Origin: Streptomyces longhuiensis
GTDB lineage: Bacteria; Actinomycetota; Actinomycetes; Streptomycetales; Streptomycetaceae
NCBI RefSeq assembly: GCF_020616555.1
Contig: NZ_CP085173.1
Span: 9,688,001 to 9,752,000, forward strand
DNA: 64,000 nucleotides
Reading direction: 5' to 3'
The position numbers and the translations under genes are program-made. Below are positions 53,421 through 63,420 of the stretch, in pieces (within the stretch, counting starts at the first letter, position 1; each line of letters starts with the position of its first letter). The notes beneath the pieces were generated by a model. It was not told the DNA's origin and did not search any database. It saw only the letters and a list, made by a program, of their open reading frames with translations.

Positions 53421-53716
53421 TCGCGGGCACCTGCACGGGCCAGGACGGGCACCCGGCCAGCAATACCCAGGCAGCTCTCCTGCGTCCACCATCTGGAGGG
53501 TCTGTGTAGCGATCGGTGGAACTCGGTCGGATTGGATTAGCCGCGGTCGGCGGTGAGTCGGCCGTCGAAGGTGATGTCGAAGGCCTGGAGTGCGGCCTTC
53601 CAGGAGGGGAGGGGGTGGCCTGGACGGCATGGCTGGCTAGGCTGCCCCTCCTGAATGTTTGCCACAGCGGCGGCGTGCGGCAGTGCCGGGCGCGCCACGA
53701 CGGGGACGGAAGACGC

Positions 53717-54481
53717 ATGGCAGATCGCCAGACGGTCCAGTTGTTCGACCACATGCACCGGGGCATGCCGTTCGAGTTCACGACCAAGATGTCGATGATG
53801 AAGCGGCTCGCGACGCTGGTGTCCACCGCCGAGCTGTTCGGCTACCAGTACGCCGGAGTCCGGCAGGAGGTCTTCTCCATCAAGCTGCGCTTCATGCCCG
53901 ACCCCAGCACCCAGGCGCAAGCACGCGCCGCGCAATACTGGCCGTACGCGCCGCAGGTGCCCGGGATCCCGCCGCAGATGCTGGAACTCAACAAGAAGCG
54001 GGTTCTGTTCGACCTGACCGGAAAGTCCGCGCTGCTGAAGCGGCTGCCGGTCGTGGGGGTGGTCCTCTTCATCGCGCTCCTGCGCTCGCTCAGCTTCCTG
54101 GACGACTCCATGGGGCTCGCCCTCGGCTACTTGTGCGGCATGGTCGTCCTGGTCGGCGTCGGCGTCTGGGCCAACTTCCTGCGCCACAAAAGGGCCGGCG
54201 CGTATCTCCAGACAGCGGGGTTCGTGCGCCACGAACCGTCCCCCGGCCAGGTCTTCTACCTCCCGCCGGGCTCTCAGCAGCAGTACGGGCAGCCGCAGCC
54301 TGCGCAGTACGGCCAGCCGCCGCAGCAGTACGGGCAGCAGGCACCCGGATACGGGCAGCAGGAACCCGGGTACGGCGGCCAGGCCCAGCCCCAGCAGCCC
54401 CCGTACGGCGCACCGCACCACCAGCAACAGCCCCCGCAGTACGGGCAGCAGCAACCGCCTCAGTTCGGCCAGCCGCAGTAG
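53717..54481 (+). CDS. Membrane protein with Q/P/Y/G-rich C-terminal tail
   Basis: 254 residues from ATG 53717. Cytosolic N-terminal ~100 residues (QTVQLFDHMHRGMPFEFTTK, VRQEVFSIKLRF), two TM helices (LPVVGVVLFIALLRSLSF, GLALGYLCGMVVLVGVGVWA), then ~80 residues made of QQYGQPQ/PPQYGQQ-like repeats. Low-complexity tails of this kind occur in actinomycete surface or scaffold proteins and may drive self-association. No known enzyme motif. The 295 bp before it contain no recognised gene. Confidence 0.75.
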   Translation: MADRQTVQLFDHMHRGMPFEFTTKMSMMKRLATLVSTAELFGYQYAGVRQEVFSIKLRFMPDPSTQAQARAAQYWPYAPQVPGIPPQMLELNKKRVLFDLTGKSALLKRLPVVGVVLFIALLRSLSFLDDSMGLALGYLCGMVVLVGVGVWANFLRHKRAGAYLQTAGFVRHEPSPGQVFYLPPGSQQQYGQPQPAQYGQPPQQYGQQAPGYGQQEPGYGGQAQPQQPPYGAPHHQQQPPQYGQQQPPQFGQPQ

Positions 54482-54520
54482 TAGTAGGAGGAGGAAGAAG
54501 AGAGGCAGTTGCGGCGCCGG

Positions 54521-54640
54521 TCACCCCTGCCAGACGATCGACTGGAGCTCGCTGTAGGCATGCAGCGCGTACGAGCCCACGTCCCGGCCCACCCCGCTCT
54601 GCTTGAACCCGCCGAACGGAGCCTCCACGTTCCGGCCTAC
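54521..54640 (-). pseudogene. Aldehyde dehydrogenase C-terminal remnant
   Basis: Thirty-nine codons match the ALDH end: FGGFKQSGVGRDVGSYAL, YSELQSIVW, and a stop at 54521. The rest of the enzyme is missing; the sequence joins another remnant near 54641. Confidence 0.7.
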
Positions 54641-54660
54641 CGCCGGCCTGCGCGTCACGC

Positions 54661-55001
54661 AGGCTCGGAGAGTAGAGCATGGTTCCACTCCGGGGCCGCC
54701 TTCTGCGCGGCCGCCGGCTCGGCGAGCACAGACAGAATCTGCTGGTACTCCGCCGCGAGGACCTGCACCCCCATGCCCTCAATCCGCTCGGGCACCAGGG
54801 AACCGGCCACCGCACCGGGCGCAGGGCCCCCGCGGAGCCGTCCCGAGACAGCACCTCCGCAACCGTCGCCCGGGCATCGGCCAACCGCGACAACTCCGCC
54901 TGAGTCGACCCGAGCGCGGCCTGCACCCGCTCGGCCTCCTCCCGCAGCCGGGCCACCTCCTCCCGGACGTTCTTATCCCGGGCCCCCAGCAATCCGAGCA
55001 C
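54661..55001 (-). pseudogene. Coiled-coil mobile-element-associated protein, frameshifted and truncated
   Basis: The first frame is a heptad-like coil (VREEVARLREEAERVQAALG, TQAELSRLADARATVAEVL); after a shift near 54840 the second gives PERIEGMGVQVLAAEYQQIL. This combination resembles small Streptomyces proteins encoded beside transposases. The C-terminal winged-helix part is missing where the ALDH piece begins. Confidence 0.5.
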
Positions 55002-55126
55002 CTAGGGTCTAACCACCTCCGGGAACGACACGAGCAGACGAACCACCCGAACCATCTCGCCAGAGACGGAAGTTCACGCGCCACCAGCCAGATTCAAAAG
55101 ATCACGTTCGGAAAGCGGATGGCTTC

Positions 55127-55297
55127 TCAGCGGGTGGTGCGGGTGGGGAACCGGCGGGCGGCCCAATGCCGCAGCTGGTCGAAGCGGGTGGGGTGGGTGT
55201 GGCGCGAGGCGGTGGGGAACACGCCCTGCTCGGTGGGGAAGGACTGGGCCGCGCCGCAGGTGCACGTCCAGTCGTACGGCTCGGGGCCCGAGGGCGT
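55127..55297 (-). pseudogene. Unidentified C-terminal coding remnant
   Basis: Every codon ends in G or C in this frame, which gives EPYDWTCTCGAAQSFPTEQG and ASRHTHPTRFDQLRHWAARR before a stop. A C-x-C motif and aromatic residues suggest a small zinc-binding end. The upstream part is not coding. Family not recognised. Confidence 0.4.
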
Positions 55298-55551
55298 CGC
55301 GCGTGGAACGCGGGGGCCTAAGCCAACGACCTGGGAATACCCGCTCCTTGATCGCGATATCGGCGAAGACCAACCGGTCCAGGACAGACCCAGCTGTCCT
55401 GGACGGTCCGATGCCCGCACTCATCGCTCCGGTGGGTGCTGGGAACCCGAGGGGTCGGGGACGGATTCTGCACTCTTCCCTTTGATTTCCATGTCCATGA
55501 CACTGGCGTGTGACATCAACACTGCTGCGACAGGTCCGTGAAAGGACGACG

Positions 55552-56319
55552 ATGGCTTCCGCGTTCCCCTCTTCTTCCGCTCCGCGCCCGTTCGACCGCC
55601 GTACGGCACTGCGCGGGACGCTGGCCGCCGGCATCGGCGTCGTACTGGGCCCTGTTCTGGTGACGGGTGCCGCGCAGGCCTACTCCTGGTCGCGAACCCT
55701 CAGCCAGGGGGCCACCGGCGCCGACGTGACCGAGCTGCAGATCAGAGTTGCCGGGTGGGCCGCGGACAGCGCGAGCCAGAGCCGTGTGGCCGTGGACGGC
55801 GACTTCGGCTCCGGCACCGCAGCGGCGGTGCGCCGCTTCCAGGCCGCCTACGGACTCGCCGTCGACGGCAGCGCCGGCCCCACGACCCAGGCGCAGCTCA
55901 ACGCGCTTGAGCAGTCGGACAGTTCGACAACGCACTTCGACTTCAGCGAGTTCACCGACCGGATCAGCGGCACCTTCGCGGGCGGCAAACTGAGCGCGGC
56001 CGACGTCAAGGAGAACGTCCGCCGTGCGATGTACAAGCTGGAGGCGCTGCGCAAGAAGCTCGGCAACGTTCCGATCACGGTCAATTCCGGTTTCCGCAGC
56101 ATCGCGCACAACGCCGACGTCGGCGGCGCCAGCGACAGCATGCATCTCTACGGCACGGCAGCCGACCTCGCCGTCTCTGGGGTGTCCAACAAGACCGTCT
56201 ACCAAAGAGCGGAGACATGCGGTTTCTCGGGCCTGGAGACGTACACCGCGGACCACCAGCACGTCGACAGTCGGGCGGACCTAGGCAGGGCGTGGTGGTG
56301 GGAGAACGGCACCGTTTAG
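55552..56319 (+). CDS. Exported peptidoglycan-binding M15 peptidase
   Basis: 255 residues from ATG 55552 (GAAAGGAC upstream). The signal (FDRRTALRGTLAAGIGVVLG) has twin Arg and is probably Tat type, cleaved near AQA. Residues ~50-115 form a PG_binding_1 domain (GATGADVTELQIRVAGW, VDGDFGSGTAAAVRRFQAAY). The C-terminus is an M15 D-Ala-D-Ala carboxypeptidase/DUF882-like fold (VNSGFRSIAHNADVGG, SMHLYGTAADLA, and DHQHVDS) with the zinc-binding H-x(6)-D and final His. It trims or lyses cell wall peptides. A loose hairpin GACCCCA...TGGGGTC at ~56331-56361 may terminate it. Confidence 0.88.
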   Translation: MASAFPSSSAPRPFDRRTALRGTLAAGIGVVLGPVLVTGAAQAYSWSRTLSQGATGADVTELQIRVAGWAADSASQSRVAVDGDFGSGTAAAVRRFQAAYGLAVDGSAGPTTQAQLNALEQSDSSTTHFDFSEFTDRISGTFAGGKLSAADVKENVRRAMYKLEALRKKLGNVPITVNSGFRSIAHNADVGGASDSMHLYGTAADLAVSGVSNKTVYQRAETCGFSGLETYTADHQHVDSRADLGRAWWWENGTV

Positions 56320-56671
56320 CCTTACTGCCGACCCCACCAAAAAATGATCTTGCTGGGGTCGACAGTCAAGCCGAGTCGACCCTCCCCGCCGCCTGGGGTC
56401 CCGTCCCGCCAACTGTGCGGCTCCATCTCGTATCGGGCCGGACCCGGCACGTTGTTGGGGCAGGGTAGCGTTCCTCGCCACGCTGCTGCACCGGCTGCCG
56501 CGAGATGCGCTGCGCAGGCTGCGGCTGCTGGCGTGCGCGCCGTCGGCGGTCTCGGGTGGGCTCTGGCCGTGGTGGGTGTGCAGCAGCCGTGGCCCCTCGC
56601 CGGGCGGCTGGACTCTGCCGTGGGGTGCGCAGTCGGCGATGTGGCGGGACAGTGGCGGCCTCGGCATGGGG
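56320..56671. other. Intergenic between convergent genes
   Basis: Apart from the loose hairpin near 56331-56361 no gene or motif is recognised. Confidence 0.4.
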
Positions 56672-57796
56672 CTAGCCGCGGCCCGTGCCTGTGCGTGGAG
56701 GCTCGAAGGAGTGGTTCGCGGCGCCGTCCTGGTCGCGGCGTGGGCCCCGCAGGGTCTTGCCCGGAGGCGGTGCCGCGCCGGCGGTGTTGACGCGGGGGAG
56801 CGCGTAGGGGTGGTCCTCGGTCAGCCAGCGCATCATCCGCTCACGGACCGTGACCCGCACTGTCCATATGTCGTCCGCGTCCTTGGCCGTGACCAGGGCG
56901 CGCACCTGCATGGTGTTCGGAGTGGAGTCCGTGACGGCGAGCGCGTAGTCGCGTCCGTCCCAGGCCGGGCACTCGCGCAGGATGTCGCGCAGCTTCTCGC
57001 GCATGGCCTCCACCGGCGCCGAGTGGTCGACGTGGAAGAAGACGATGCCGGTCATCTGGGCGCTGCCACGCGACCAGTTCTCGAACGGCTTCGAGGTGAA
57101 GTACGAGACGGGCATCGTGATCCGCCGCTCGTCCCAGGTCCGTACCGTCAGAAAGGTCAGGGTGATCTCGTCGACGGTGCCCCACTCGCCGTCCACCACG
57201 ACCGTGTCGCCGAGGCGCACCATGTCGCCGAAGGCGATCTGCAGCCCGGCGAAGAGGTTCGACAGCGTGGACTGTGCGGCGACACCGGCGACGATGCCGA
57301 GGACGCCGGCCGAGGCGAGCAGCGAGGCGCCGGCCGCCCGCATCGCCGGGAAGGTGAGCAGCATCGCGGCGACCGCGACCACACCGACGATCGCGGACAC
57401 CACCCGCTGGATCAGCGACACTTGGGTGCGGACCCGGCGGACCCGGGCGGGGTCGCGGTGCGCGGTCGCGTAGCGGCTGTACGAGGTATCCACGACGGCG
57501 GCGGCGATGCGCACCACCAGCCAGGCCGTGGAGCCGATGAGGGTCAGCGTCAGGATCCGGCCGATGCCGATGGAGTGCTCCTCCAGCAGCTTGGCCTGCG
57601 CGTAGGACCCTCTGAGCATGGCGGTGCACAGAACGAGTTGGAAGGGGACACGGCCGCGACGGAGCAGCCCCCACAGCGGGGTCTCGTGGTGCCGGCCGTC
57701 CGCGCGTCGCAGCAGCCGGTCCACGGCCCACCCGACGAGCAGCGTGAGCATGACCGAGCCGCCGACGACGATCACCGGGCGCAGTACGTTCTCCAT
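56672..57796 (-). CDS. MscS-type mechanosensitive channel
   Basis: 374 residues from ATG 57796. Four or five TM helices: GSVMLTLLVGWAVDRL, ILTLTLIGSTAWLVVRIAAA, VVSAIVGVVAVAAMLL, then pore helix GVLGIVAGVAAQSTLSNLFAG with the Gly/Ala-rich packing of MscS TM3. The beta domain follows (FGDMVRLGDTVVVDGEWGTV, TWDERRITMPVSYFTSKPFEN). It opens under membrane tension to release solutes. The basic C-terminal tail is species-specific. Confidence 0.9.
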   Translation of the reverse strand: MENVLRPVIVVGGSVMLTLLVGWAVDRLLRRADGRHHETPLWGLLRRGRVPFQLVLCTAMLRGSYAQAKLLEEHSIGIGRILTLTLIGSTAWLVVRIAAAVVDTSYSRYATAHRDPARVRRVRTQVSLIQRVVSAIVGVVAVAAMLLTFPAMRAAGASLLASAGVLGIVAGVAAQSTLSNLFAGLQIAFGDMVRLGDTVVVDGEWGTVDEITLTFLTVRTWDERRITMPVSYFTSKPFENWSRGSAQMTGIVFFHVDHSAPVEAMREKLRDILRECPAWDGRDYALAVTDSTPNTMQVRALVTAKDADDIWTVRVTVRERMMRWLTEDHPYALPRVNTAGAAPPPGKTLRGPRRDQDGAANHSFEPPRTGTGRG

Positions 57797-57929
57797 GCCC
57801 CCGACCGTTACCGGCCCGCCGCGGTCCAAACCTGGGGCCGGAAGCCGTCCGTACGTGGGCCCGCGCGGCGTCGTCGGTCCAGGCCGGCATGCCATTGAGC
57901 TCGAAGGGGACTCCGCGGCGCAGTCAAGA

Positions 57930-58097
57930 GAACCGGTGAACTCGGCACTGACGGCGATCTTGCTCGCCTACGGAGCGGACCCCGAGTTGACTACGCCCGG
58001 TACGAATACGCCACTCGAGATGGCCACCTTTTATGACCATGAGATGGCCCAGCGGCTGCTGGCACGTTGGTCGCCACGAGACCGGTTCGACGACTGA
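57930..58097 (+). pseudogene. Ankyrin-repeat fragment
   Basis: The frame gives SALTAILLAYGADPELTTPG and TPLEMATFYDHEMAQRLLAR, one and a half ankyrin repeats (LLxxGADPxxxxxxxxTPLExA). Its left end meets non-homologous sequence; no start codon or ribosome site is seen. The following 280 bp up to the amine oxidase hold its promoter only. Confidence 0.6.
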
Positions 58098-58377
58098 ACG
58101 CCCTGGACAGCAGCAGGCCTCGTCAGAATGATGGAGCCTTTGAGATCGGCTGGATGAACTGCCGGATGCGTGGCTCGCATGCCCGGTGGCGTGGGAAGAG
58201 GGCAGGGCGACCCGGCCCTCCTCCTCGCTTTTTCGTTGTGGTTGCTCGTGCTGTTCCCTGTGCCTCTTGGGGAGTGGAAACGTGGCCGATACAACAGTTG
58301 CTGCTGTGTCGTAACACGGCGTTGTCACCATCCCTGGGTCAGTCAAGATCGCGCGTGATCTGAGGGGAGCCGGGGAC

Positions 58378-59991
58378 ATGGCAGCACAGCGGCAGACGGT
58401 AGGTACGGGGACCAGTCGGCGGGGTTTCCTTCGTAATGTGGGGCTCACCGGTGGCGCGGGCGCGATGTTCGCGACCATGGGTGCCCTCGGGCTCGCTCCC
58501 ACGGCGCAGGCCGCGCGGCGTGAACTTCCCTATCGTGCACCGCGGTCGGGGGATTTTACGCTCAGCGGGCGGGCCGCGGCGAGGGTGGTGATCGTGGGCG
58601 GTGGCATCGCGGGGCTTGCCACCGCGTACGAGCTGGGCAAGGCGGGCTACGACTGTACGGTCCTTGAGGCCAGAGACCGCACCGGTGGCCGCAACTTCAC
58701 GGTGCGGGGCGGGGATTCGACCGTCGACCTGTACGGCAACGCGCAGAGTGCGCGCTTCAGCGACGGCCAGTACATGAACGCGGGCCCGGCCCGGCTTGCG
58801 CAGTGGATGGTGACGCTCGACTACTGCCGTGAACTCGGTGTCCCCATCGAGGTGTTCACCAACACGAACGCCGACGCCTACCTCTTCAACGAGTCGGCCG
58901 GCATGACGAAGCCGGTGCGGTACCGCACCGCCAAGGCCGATGTGTACGGGTATGTGTCCGAGCTGCTCGCCAAGGCCTCCGACAAGGGGGCGCTGGACAA
59001 GGAGCTGACCGTCGCCGACCAGGACCGGCTCGTCGAGTTCCTGAAGGACTTCGGCGACCTGGGTGACAAGCTGACATACGCAGGCGGGGAGCGGCGCGGG
59101 TACACCACCGTGCCGGCCGCCACCGGCACCCCGGGTGTGCTGCGCGGTGACGTGCCGTCCGCGTCTGAGGTGTTCGCCAGCGGTGTCGGGCGCTACTTCT
59201 CCTTCGAATTCGGCTTCGACCAGGCCATGCTGATGTTCCAGCCGGTCGGCGGCATGGATCAGATACCGAAGGCGCTGACCAAGGCGATAGGGGCGCGCCG
59301 CGTACAGACGGGCGCCGTCGTCAGCAAGATCACGGACAAGGGCGACGGGGTCGTCGTCACCTACTGGCAGGGCGGGCGTACCAGGGCCGTCGAGGCGGAC
59401 TTCTGCGTTGGCGCGCTGCCGCCCAACATCCTCGCCAGGATCCCGCACAACCTCGGCCCCGGCGTGCAGGGCGCACTGGAGGCCATCGCCCCGCAGTCCG
59501 CGGGGAAGATCGGTCTGGAGTACAAGTCCCGTTGGTGGGAGCTGGATCACCGGATCTACGGCGGCATCACCGAGACCGACATGGACCTCAGCCACATCTG
59601 GCACCCCTCGCACGGATTCCACGACGAGCGTGGCGTCATGATCGGCTATTACAACTACGACGGTGACGCCGACGCGTACGCGAAGCTCGGTCCCGCCGCG
59701 CGCGAGGCACGAGCCCTCGCCCAGGGCGTGAAGATCTACGGCGAGAAGTACCGCACGGAGCTGGCGTCGTCGTTCTCGCACCACTGGCGCCAGACCCCGC
59801 ACCTGGAAGCCGCCTGGCACGACACCCCGGGCGGCCCCGACGACCCGCGCTACAAGGTGCTCAACGAGCCCGGTGGGCGCGTCTACTTCGCCGGTGACTG
59901 GCTCAGCTACACGGACGCGTGGCAGCACGGCGCGTTCACGTCCGCGCGGCGGGCCGTGAGCAAGCTGCACGCGCGCGTGATGGCCGCCTGA
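58378..59991 (+). CDS. Tat-exported flavin amine/L-amino-acid oxidase
   Basis: 537 residues; GGGGAGC precedes the ATG. Twin-arginine signal TSRRGFLRNVGLTGGAGA with cleavage near AQAARR. The FAD-binding start VVIVGGGIAGLATAYELGKA, GxG-x-x-G plus ERTGGR-like ARDRTGGR, and the C-terminal FAD contact GRVYFAGDWLSYTDAWQHGA in parts mark the flavin monoamine oxidase family. Exported members oxidise L-amino acids or amines, making H2O2 and ammonia outside the cell. A terminator follows. Confidence 0.92.
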   Translation: MAAQRQTVGTGTSRRGFLRNVGLTGGAGAMFATMGALGLAPTAQAARRELPYRAPRSGDFTLSGRAAARVVIVGGGIAGLATAYELGKAGYDCTVLEARDRTGGRNFTVRGGDSTVDLYGNAQSARFSDGQYMNAGPARLAQWMVTLDYCRELGVPIEVFTNTNADAYLFNESAGMTKPVRYRTAKADVYGYVSELLAKASDKGALDKELTVADQDRLVEFLKDFGDLGDKLTYAGGERRGYTTVPAATGTPGVLRGDVPSASEVFASGVGRYFSFEFGFDQAMLMFQPVGGMDQIPKALTKAIGARRVQTGAVVSKITDKGDGVVVTYWQGGRTRAVEADFCVGALPPNILARIPHNLGPGVQGALEAIAPQSAGKIGLEYKSRWWELDHRIYGGITETDMDLSHIWHPSHGFHDERGVMIGYYNYDGDADAYAKLGPAAREARALAQGVKIYGEKYRTELASSFSHHWRQTPHLEAAWHDTPGGPDDPRYKVLNEPGGRVYFAGDWLSYTDAWQHGAFTSARRAVSKLHARVMAA

Positions 59992-60023
59992 GTGCCGCCG
60001 GCTGCGTAGGAGGCTGCTGGGAA

Positions 60024-60051
60024 AGGGCGCGGGCGGGAGTGCTCGCGCCCT
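60024..60051. terminator. Terminator of the amine oxidase gene
   Basis: AGGGCGCG-N12-CGCGCCCT, 33 nt past the stop. Confidence 0.65.
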
Positions 60052-60528
60052 GTTCACTAGGCCCGGCAAGGGGCGATTCCTTAGGGTGGAAGTCCCCTGG
60101 AGGGGAGAGGACTGACGGCCAGGACGGCGGCATGGGGTACGCCTCGCGTTGTGATGCTCCGAACCTGTCGCATGCTTCCCTTGACACGCGGGACGCACCT
60201 GCGGGTTCGCACTCAATGACTTCAGGGGTCGGCGAACCCGTAGGTCTCCGTGTGGGATCTCCTCGCCCACCGTCGCTGTTGCTCTTGCCGAGGCCGTGCC
60301 GTTGCTGCCCAGGTACCGGGTTGGTGGTCTGGCTTCGTTCAGGTGAAGTAGCAGCGTTTGATCAGCGGGTTGGGCGGCGGTTGGCGATGTTGAGGGCTGC
60401 GGATGCTCGCGAGAAATGGCGTCGCTGTGGTGTGGTGCCACGGGAGTGCGGCACAAGGGCCGTCCCTTGATCACCGGTCGTTAGACTCCCGGGGTTCGGG
60501 CGCTGTCGGTGGACTGGAAGGCCAAGCC
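60052..60528. other. Intergenic, no gene recognised
   Basis: The stretch has mixed composition without coding bias. The promoter of the HEAT-like gene should lie near 60400-60500. Confidence 0.4.
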
Positions 60529-61530
60529 GTGGATGATGACTTTTGGGCCGGCTGGCCGCAACGATGGACCGGGAGCACCTGCGACGTGCGGACGGCCGTG
60601 GGCGCGATCTCGCGTGAGGTCAAGGACGGGTTCAGGTATGACGAGGTCCCTTGGCAGCGGTTCCGGCACTTCTACGGTCCGGGCGAGGACATCCCCGGTC
60701 TGCTCGCCACGCTCGCGTCCGGGGACGCCGAAGCTGCAGACGGGGCCTTGCAGCAGCTTTGGACGGATCTTCATCATCAGGGCGGCACGATCGCGGTGGG
60801 GGCACTGGCGGTGCCGTTTCTGCTCCGGATCGCGGTGGCCGGGCGCCCTGGGCTCCGTGCCCAGACTCTTCGCTTGATCGCCGAGATCGGCCGGTGTCAG
60901 CACATGGGGGACGGATCACGGGAAGGCCTGCTCCAGGTCGCCGAGGAGCCGTTGATGATCGAGGGCAGCACGATGTGCCCGGTGGACTGGACGATCCAGG
61001 CCGCCCGCCAAGCCGTCACGGACGACCTGCACCTTGTGCTCCCGCTTCTGTCCGACCCCGACCCCGACCCCGAGGTCCGCTCCGTGACCGCCTACGTCCT
61101 GGCGGCGGCGACCGGCGAGCTTTCACACGTCTCCAGTGCTCTGCGATCCAGGCTGGCGAAGGAAGACGATGCGGCAGCCCGGGTGAGCCTGATCCTGGCG
61201 ATCGCCCAACTCGCCCGCGAACACCAATACGGACACGCTCCCCAATGGGCCCAGGATCTGTGGTCGGATCCCGGACGACCGCCCGAGGTCCGCATCGGCG
61301 CCGGCCTGGCCTGGCTGGGTCTGGCCACCGACCCCGCCCCCGACGAGCTCCGCGCCCTGCTCACCGACCCCGGCACCCGTCCATACGACGACCTGCTCCA
61401 GCCGGTGCCATGGCTGACCTGGGTCGACCACCATGGCTCCGGGCTGCGCAGCTGCATCGACGAAATGCTCACGACAACCATCCACGAAACGGTGCTTGAC
61501 GATCCTTGGGGTGGAGAATCGTCAAGCTGA
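60529..61530 (+). CDS. HEAT-like repeat protein
   Basis: 333 residues from GTG 60529 (GGAAGG upstream). Repeated helical pairs: LLATLASGDAEAADGALQQL, AVPFLLRIAVAGRPGLRAQT, LVLPLLSDPDPDPEVRSVTA, RVSLILAIAQLAREH. No signal or TM. HEAT-like proteins are scaffolds; in Streptomyces similar ones occur as isolated genes of unknown role. It ends three bases before the integrase ATG. Confidence 0.7.
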   Translation: MDDDFWAGWPQRWTGSTCDVRTAVGAISREVKDGFRYDEVPWQRFRHFYGPGEDIPGLLATLASGDAEAADGALQQLWTDLHHQGGTIAVGALAVPFLLRIAVAGRPGLRAQTLRLIAEIGRCQHMGDGSREGLLQVAEEPLMIEGSTMCPVDWTIQAARQAVTDDLHLVLPLLSDPDPDPEVRSVTAYVLAAATGELSHVSSALRSRLAKEDDAAARVSLILAIAQLAREHQYGHAPQWAQDLWSDPGRPPEVRIGAGLAWLGLATDPAPDELRALLTDPGTRPYDDLLQPVPWLTWVDHHGSGLRSCIDEMLTTTIHETVLDDPWGGESSS

Positions 61531-61533
61531 ACC

Positions 61534-62710
61534 ATGCAGCGCTCAGCCGGCCTTGGCCTGGCCGACGCCGACCTGGCCAGCCCGTGGCTGGCCTGGGCAG
61601 AGCACCTCGCCCACCGGCTCGCCGAGACCCGCGGCTGGGGACGCAACATCCGCTTCGCCGTCAACCGCGCCTTGGCCCTCGTCCTCACCGGCTACGTCGA
61701 GGGCGACGTCATCCGGCACACGGAGATCTTCGCCCTGCTGCGGGCCCTGGAGCTGCCGGTCGGCTGCACCGTCACGGTCATGGACGAGATGGGGATCTTC
61801 GAGGACGACAGCGAACCCTCCTTCGAACGCTGGCTCGCAGAGAGGCGGGAGGGGCTCGCACCCGGCATCCGCTGGGAGGCCGAGTGCTGGATCCGCGTCC
61901 TTCGCGGACGGCGGCCCCCGCAGCCTCCCGAGACGGGAAGGCACGGTCTGGCTCTACCTCAACCGAGTCCGCCCGGCCCTACTGGAATGGTCGAACCTCT
62001 ACGACCACCTGCGGGAAGTGACCCGCAATGATGTCCTCACCTACATCAGGACACTGCATGGCCACCAGCGCCACGACCAACTCGTAGCCCTGCGCTCGCT
62101 GTTCACCTGCGCCAAGCGGAACGGGCTGATCTTCCGCAACCCCACCAGCCGGATCAAGGTCGGGCAATACGAGTACGCCGTGCTGCAACCGCTCGTCCCC
62201 GAGCAGGTCGATCGCTTAGTCGCGACGGCCGCCACCCCGGCGACGAGGCTCATCCTCGCCTTCGTGGCGGTCCACGCCGCCCGGGTCGCCCAGATCGCCA
62301 GCCGCATGCTCGACGACGTCGACCTCGGCAACCGTCGGCTGACCATCGCCGGGCGTGTTCGACCACTTGACGATCTCACCCGGAAACTGCTGCTGGACTG
62401 GCTGGAGCACCGGCGCCGCCGGTGGCCGAACACCGCGCACCTTCGCCTACTGATCAACAACCAGACCGCTGCCAAGACCAGCCGCGCCAGCAACCACTGG
62501 ATCAGTGCCGCGATGCGCGGGCAGGACGCGACACGGGAGCGGCTCCGGGTTGACCGGCAGCGCGAAGAGGCCCTGACCCACGGGCCCGATCCCTTCCGCC
62601 TTGCCGAGGTGTTCGGACTCGATCAGAAGACCGCGATGCGTTACGCCGACTCGGCCCGTCAGCTGCTTCTGGCCTCGCCCCGTGCGCCCTCCCGGCGGAA
62701 CTGTCAGTGA
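61534..62710 (+). pseudogene. Atypical site-specific recombinase with internal frameshift
   Basis: The N-terminal half (ATG 61534: SPWLAWAEHLAHRLAETRGW, ELPVGCTVTVMDEMGIFEDD) and C-terminal half (REGTVWLYLNRVRPALLEWS, LFTCAKRNGLIFRNPTSRIK, VAVHAARVAQIASRMLDDVD, GLDQKTAMRYADSARQLL) are in different frames, joined near 61900 at a GC-rich run. The core resembles tyrosine recombinases: HAAR holds the first catalytic Arg and the RYAD Tyr may be the nucleophile, but the H-x-x-R box is replaced by RVDR. The frameshift may be a mutation, a sequencing error or a programmed shift. Translationally coupled to the HEAT-like gene. Confidence 0.65.
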
Positions 62711-62754
62711 AGCCGAATAGAGTCCAGTGACGTTCGTATCCAGTAGGAGAGGCC

Positions 62755-63375
62755 GTGGCTCTCGACGCCGTTGAAGCGATCCGCCAGCTTCAAGACCGGA
62801 GTTCCGCCAAGCGCCGCTCGGCCGCGAAGCGACTTCGGAAACTGGGCGACTCAGATGCCGGTGCTGCCCTGCTCGAAGCCCTGAAGAATGAGGTGAGGGA
62901 TTCGCGGACCTGGGAAACCCAGTACCAGATGACGATGGCGCTCGGTACGTGCGGCTCCCCGTCCGACCTTCCCTACCTGCGAGATCTCGTCCTTCAGCGC
63001 GACACTCTCCATGCGGTTCACACGGCCGGGGGCGACGCCATTGTCCGGCTGAGCTACATGGAGCACTCCCACACTGAGGCGATTCGCTGGTGCATGAGTA
63101 CCGGCAACGAGACTCTTGTGGACGGAGCGTTGCAGGCCGTGGCCATGCTCCGGCTTGCCCTGGATCAGGAAACAGTGACCGACGTCCTCGACTTCATCGA
63201 AGCTAGGTCCCCACAGGATGGGATCTACTTCTGGCCCGCTGTTGCCGCGGCCGGCTGGACGGGGCAGCGAGCGCACGACTTCCTCACCTCATGCATCTCC
63301 AGCCCCCGATCCGATGTCGCCGAAGCCGCCACGAACTCCCTTGCCGGGAACTACGGCACCCACCGACCCTTGTAA
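62755..63375 (+). CDS. HEAT-repeat-like protein
   Basis: 206 residues from GTG 62755, with AGGAG six bases upstream. Helical repeats resembling HEAT/PBS units: AVEAIRQLQDRSSAKRRSAA, DAGAALLEALKNEV, MTMALGTCGSPSDLPYLRDL, DVAEAATNSLAGNYG. No signal or TM. The second helical-repeat gene within 2 kb, 44 bp after the recombinase. Confidence 0.75.
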   Translation: MALDAVEAIRQLQDRSSAKRRSAAKRLRKLGDSDAGAALLEALKNEVRDSRTWETQYQMTMALGTCGSPSDLPYLRDLVLQRDTLHAVHTAGGDAIVRLSYMEHSHTEAIRWCMSTGNETLVDGALQAVAMLRLALDQETVTDVLDFIEARSPQDGIYFWPAVAAAGWTGQRAHDFLTSCISSPRSDVAEAATNSLAGNYGTHRPL

Positions 63376-63420
63376 GCGATCCCGCACTCCGGGCTCGCCG
63401 AGCGCCGCGGTGACCTGGTC

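Noticed and set aside
58339..60474. A 711-codon minus-strand frame opposite the amine oxidase
   Set aside because: Antisense artefact; the plus strand has Tat signal and FAD motifs.
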